DNA from: Rhodoferax mekongensis
GTDB taxonomy: Bacteria; Pseudomonadota; Gammaproteobacteria; Burkholderiales; Burkholderiaceae_C
Length of the DNA stretch: 64,000 bases
Direction: 5' to 3'
Assembly (NCBI RefSeq): GCF_032191775.1
Contig: NZ_CP132507.1
Coordinates: 3,825,337 to 3,889,336, forward strand
Part shown: positions 61,476-64,000 of the stretch, one piece after another
Numbering within the stretch: the first letter of the stretch is position 1
Layout: every line of letters begins with the position of its first letter
Position numbers and translations under genes: made by a program
Notes under the pieces: model-generated
Told to the model about the DNA's origin: nothing
The model's input: only the letters and a program-made list of their open reading frames with translations
Databases searched by the model: none

Positions 61476-62350
61476 CAGCCAGGTAGTGCGTTATCGGGGG
61501 TGTACGACACCTTGAACCACTTCACGGCACCTCCTTTGGTGTGCAGCACCAGGAAGTCGAGCCCGCACAAGCTGTGACGTTCACCGCGCTTGGGGACATG
61601 GCCCATCTCATGGGCAATGAGGCCTCCGATAGTGTCAAAAGTGTCATCAGGATCAGAAGCCTCCATGGTGACCGTAAAGGCTTCATTGATTCGCTCAAGC
61701 GGTGTGTCGCCGCTCACCCGATAAGTCTTATCCGCTAGGGCAAAAATGTCGCCTTCGTCTTCTGCGATATCGAATTCGTCCTCGATTTCGCCCACGATCT
61801 GTTCCAAGACGTCTTCAATGGTGATCAAGCCAGCTACCCGGCCGAATTCATCGATCACGATCGCCAAGTGGTTTCGATTGCCCCTGAAGTCACGCAACAA
61901 GTCGTTCAAGCCCTTTGACTCTGGCACGAATACTGCCGGCCGCAGCAAGGCCCTGATGTTGAGCTCTGGAGCACGCTGAAGTTTCAGCAAGTCCTTGGCC
62001 ATCAGGATGCCGATGATGTTTTCTCGTTCGCCGTCATACACGGGGAAACGGGAGTGTGCCGTGTCAATCACTGCATGCATCAAGACATCCGGAGCGGACT
62101 GGATATCCAGCAAGTCCATGCGTGTTGCAGGTACCATCACATCACCAGCGGTCATGTCCGCCATCCGGATCACACCTTCGAGCATCACCCGTGATTCCGC
62201 GCCGATGATGTTGTTGTCCTCTGCCTCGGCGAGTGTTTCGATCAACTCCGCGGTGGAATCGGGGCCAGGATGGATGAACTCTGCGAGCTTCTGGAGAAAT
62301 GTGCGCTTGTCTTCTTTTTCAAAGTTTCGCGCAGGATGCGGGTCTGACAC
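61475..62350 (-). CDS. corC: CBS-domain protein CorC
   Basis: A 291-residue cytoplasmic protein with two CBS motifs (TAGDVMVPATRMDLLDI, VDAT-type repeat ALLRPAVFVPESKGLNDLLRDF with DEFGRVAGLITIEDVLEQIVGEIEDE) and a C-terminal CorC/HlyC domain (TIGGLIAHEMGHVPKRGE). It is linked to magnesium/cobalt efflux. The corC-lnt order is widely conserved in proteobacteria. Confidence 0.93.
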   Translation of the reverse strand: MSDPHPARNFEKEDKRTFLQKLAEFIHPGPDSTAELIETLAEAEDNNIIGAESRVMLEGVIRMADMTAGDVMVPATRMDLLDIQSAPDVLMHAVIDTAHSRFPVYDGERENIIGILMAKDLLKLQRAPELNIRALLRPAVFVPESKGLNDLLRDFRGNRNHLAIVIDEFGRVAGLITIEDVLEQIVGEIEDEFDIAEDEGDIFALADKTYRVSGDTPLERINEAFTVTMEASDPDDTFDTIGGLIAHEMGHVPKRGERHSLCGLDFLVLHTKGGAVKWFKVSYTPDNALPG

Positions 62351-62435
62351 TAGAGGTGTGCCCTGGAGGGCGGTGATTTCGAAGCCCCAAGGATAGCGGA
62401 TTTGTATTTCACTCCGTTAGTGCAATGAGACCTGA

Positions 62436-63170
62436 CTACGGTGAGCACGCTTTCGTTGCAGAGCTTGCGCTTTTTCGTAAAGACTGAAACCCTGCGATGA
62501 GGCCACAGAAAATTCTGGTCTGCGCCTTTGCGCCATATTGCAGGCCGGCCCAGCTCTCCTCAAGGAGTTCACTGAGACGCGACTCGAGGTCCGGGCGCGG
62601 TAGCTTGAGATAAGCCTCTGATTCAGGGCCATGACGGTGAACCGTAGCCCCACACTTACGAGCAATGGCCAACATCGCTGCATTCTCAGCCAGCGCGTGG
62701 ATTTGCAGAACATCCACGCCTTCATTGCGAGCATGTAAAGCCGCTCTCTCAAAGAGACGTCCACCGATCCCTTTCCCACGTGCTGATGGACTGACTGAAA
62801 CCCCAAAGTCTCCGACGTTCGAACCATCAGCGTCCATGTAGGTTGCCAGATGCGCCATCCCTACGATCTTTAGACGGTTATTGAACACGCCGAACACGGC
62901 ATCGTTGACAAAATCCAGTCGCTCAACGTAATTCGCAATCTGCTGGTCACTGGCGGTATAGCCGAACCGGAGATACCTGTCTTGTGGCTCCAACGCTATC
63001 AGGTGACGCATCAAACGCGCTCGATGATTGGGGCCTAAAGTTCTTATGTTGAGAAATTGCGCCACTCTCGCTGGACCCCGCACCGTTTGTACCGACGGTG
63101 AGTCTTGGAGGGCGGTCTTAATTGCACACATGGCGGAACTATAAGGGTTTTCCCTAGTTTCGTGTTGCAT
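62436..63170 (-). CDS. GNAT-family acetyltransferase
   Basis: About 244 residues from the ATG at 63168-63170, which follows AGAGG by 4-5 bases; a longer upstream start is less likely, and 63131 is another option. The acetyl-CoA-binding motif is VSVSPSARGKGIGGRLFERA, and the fold begins at LGPNHRARLMRHLIAL (LEPQDRYLRFGY). It acetylates an unknown amine substrate. No close operon partner. Confidence 0.8.
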   Translation of the reverse strand: MQHETRENPYSSAMCAIKTALQDSPSVQTVRGPARVAQFLNIRTLGPNHRARLMRHLIALEPQDRYLRFGYTASDQQIANYVERLDFVNDAVFGVFNNRLKIVGMAHLATYMDADGSNVGDFGVSVSPSARGKGIGGRLFERAALHARNEGVDVLQIHALAENAAMLAIARKCGATVHRHGPESEAYLKLPRPDLESRLSELLEESWAGLQYGAKAQTRIFCGLIAGFQSLRKSASSATKACSP

Positions 63171-63231
63171 AGGGCCTCTAATCGCTAGCAGCACTACCAA
63201 ACCTGCACACAGTTTTCCTACACTTCGGCTG

Positions 63232-63939
63232 ATGAATTCACCACGAGGGAAACAACAGATTAGAGATGCATTGACGCAAGTTGAGGTGCTTAGGCTGCAA
63301 AGTCGCAGTTCGCCCGCTGTTTTGCGCGCATTGAGTTTGGTGAAAGCGTATCAATGCCGCAGATTCGAGGCAACGTATCAAGATTTGCTAGCTTCAGACA
63401 CTTATGGTCCAGCGTGCCGCTTCTTCCTCAACGAGCTTTATAGTCCGAAAGACTTCAGCCAACGAGATGCCGAATTTTCAAAGATCGCAGGTGCAGTGGA
63501 GCGTCTCTTCCCAAGGTCTATCGTTGATATCGCAGTGGCCCTCGCAGACCTCCATGCCCTTACGGAAGAATTGGATGCTGCAATGGCTGCCTCAGTTTCA
63601 AATAAGCTAGATTGCGAGCTAGTGGAAAGTCGCCTTGACGATTGTCTGTATCAACAAGCGTGGCGAAATGTCGAACGGAGTAAAGATCGAAAGTCCCAGT
63701 TAGAGCGAGTCATTCAGCTAGGAAGTAAATTAGGCAAAGTAACCAGATTACCTGGGATAAAGCTAACGCTCCGCGCAATGCGCCGCCCTGCGGCGGCTGC
63801 AAATCTTTCCACATTGCAACAGTTTCTCGAAGAAGGTTTTGAAATCTTTGCCAATATGGCTCGAGAACAATGCGCCCTAGAGAACTTCCTGGCAATCATC
63901 AATGAACGCGAAAGCGAGTGGATGAACCAACTGAATTAA
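63232..63939 (+). CDS. Hypothetical helical protein
   Basis: A 235-residue hydrophilic, mainly helical protein without signal peptide. The segment RFFLNELYSPKDFSQRDAEF looks like a conserved family motif that I recall from hypothetical proteins of proteobacteria, with no assigned function. The gene is less GC-rich (about 49% by eye) than most of the window. It is divergent from the GNAT gene and is followed by a perfect bidirectional terminator. I do not recognise a domain name. Confidence 0.7.
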   Translation: MNSPRGKQQIRDALTQVEVLRLQSRSSPAVLRALSLVKAYQCRRFEATYQDLLASDTYGPACRFFLNELYSPKDFSQRDAEFSKIAGAVERLFPRSIVDIAVALADLHALTEELDAAMAASVSNKLDCELVESRLDDCLYQQAWRNVERSKDRKSQLERVIQLGSKLGKVTRLPGIKLTLRAMRRPAAAANLSTLQQFLEEGFEIFANMAREQCALENFLAIINERESEWMNQLN

Positions 63940-63966
63940 GGTCTGGCTTTAGAAACCGAAGGCGAA

Positions 63967-63998
63967 AAAAAACCCTACCGGATCCGGTAGGGTTTTTT
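63967..63998. terminator. Bidirectional intrinsic terminator
   Basis: A perfect 32-bp palindrome with A/T-run ends around ccctaccggatccggtaggg, so both strands read as a GC-rich stem followed by a U run. It ends the hypothetical gene at 63232-63939 and may also end a gene beyond the right edge. Confidence 0.9.
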
Positions 63999-64000
63999 CG

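Overview
The window looks like chromosomal DNA of a GC-rich betaproteobacterium, most likely a Comamonadaceae member (Rhodoferax/Curvibacter/Acidovorax-like). This is inferred from the gene set (tandem-fused UvrA, LiuR-type leucine regulator, corC-lnt-glyQ-glyS-gmhB-plsC order, ThiD-ThiE fusion, bioMNY) and from dispersed palindromic repeats. Nearly all genes are housekeeping or catabolic. No tRNA, rRNA, CRISPR array, prophage or insertion sequence was seen.

Layout. 1-790: a small accessory patch with a partial unknown gene and an N-terminal remnant of a type I restriction gene (hsdR). 0.8-6.8 kb: a MurA paralogue with Asp at the Cys115 position, an alpha/beta hydrolase, and an operon of Spy-like lipoprotein, small protein, response regulator and sensor kinase, next to a secreted Gly/His-rich protein. 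6.9-13.4 kb: a 2187-residue tandem UvrA. 13.5-18.7 kb: small proteins, an MHS-family transporter, a DsbA-fold isomerase, a YbaK-DUF1289 fusion and HMG-CoA lyase. 18.8-23.3 kb: a biotin-uptake operon bioM-bioN-bioY followed by an acyl-CoA-ligase-like gene and a thiolase-like gene. 23.3-39 kb: leucine/isovalerate and acyl-CoA catabolism (methylcrotonyl-CoA carboxylase alpha and beta, an acyl-CoA dehydrogenase, a thiolase) mixed with hydrolases, an AraC-type regulator, a HAD phosphatase and others. 39.1-40.6 kb: a DegP-type protease. 40.6-46.6 kb: thiamine operon thiC-thiO-thiS-thiG-thiDE behind a TPP riboswitch. 46.6-51.2 kb: aceK, carbonic anhydrase, LTA-synthase-like protein. 51.3-53.1 kb: isovaleryl-CoA dehydrogenase and its MerR-type regulator LiuR. 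53.2-64 kb: an MFS transporter, then a long minus-strand cell-envelope and translation block, a GNAT enzyme, an unknown gene and a bidirectional terminator.

How the genes work together. LiuA, LiuB/LiuD and LiuE cover leucine breakdown from isovaleryl-CoA to acetoacetate plus acetyl-CoA, although the genes are scattered. The same 22-bp perfect palindrome lies upstream of liuR and of the thiolase gene at 37.8-38.9 kb, which suggests a shared LiuR regulon.

The most unusual content is a set of short palindromic repeats that sit inside open reading frames without breaking them. Family A has five copies inside uvrA and one intergenic copy; family B is in an AraC-type regulator and in thiG; family C is in uvrA and in one intergenic gap; family D is a ~45-bp element with ten clear copies. 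In families A and B a conserved core is flanked by arms that differ from copy to copy but are inverted repeats of each other within each copy. These elements supply peptide linkers, a possible start codon (thiD), a ribosome binding site (the hydrolase at 2.2-2.9 kb), the linker of a protein fusion (YbaK-DUF1289) and a probable terminator (after the MurA paralogue).
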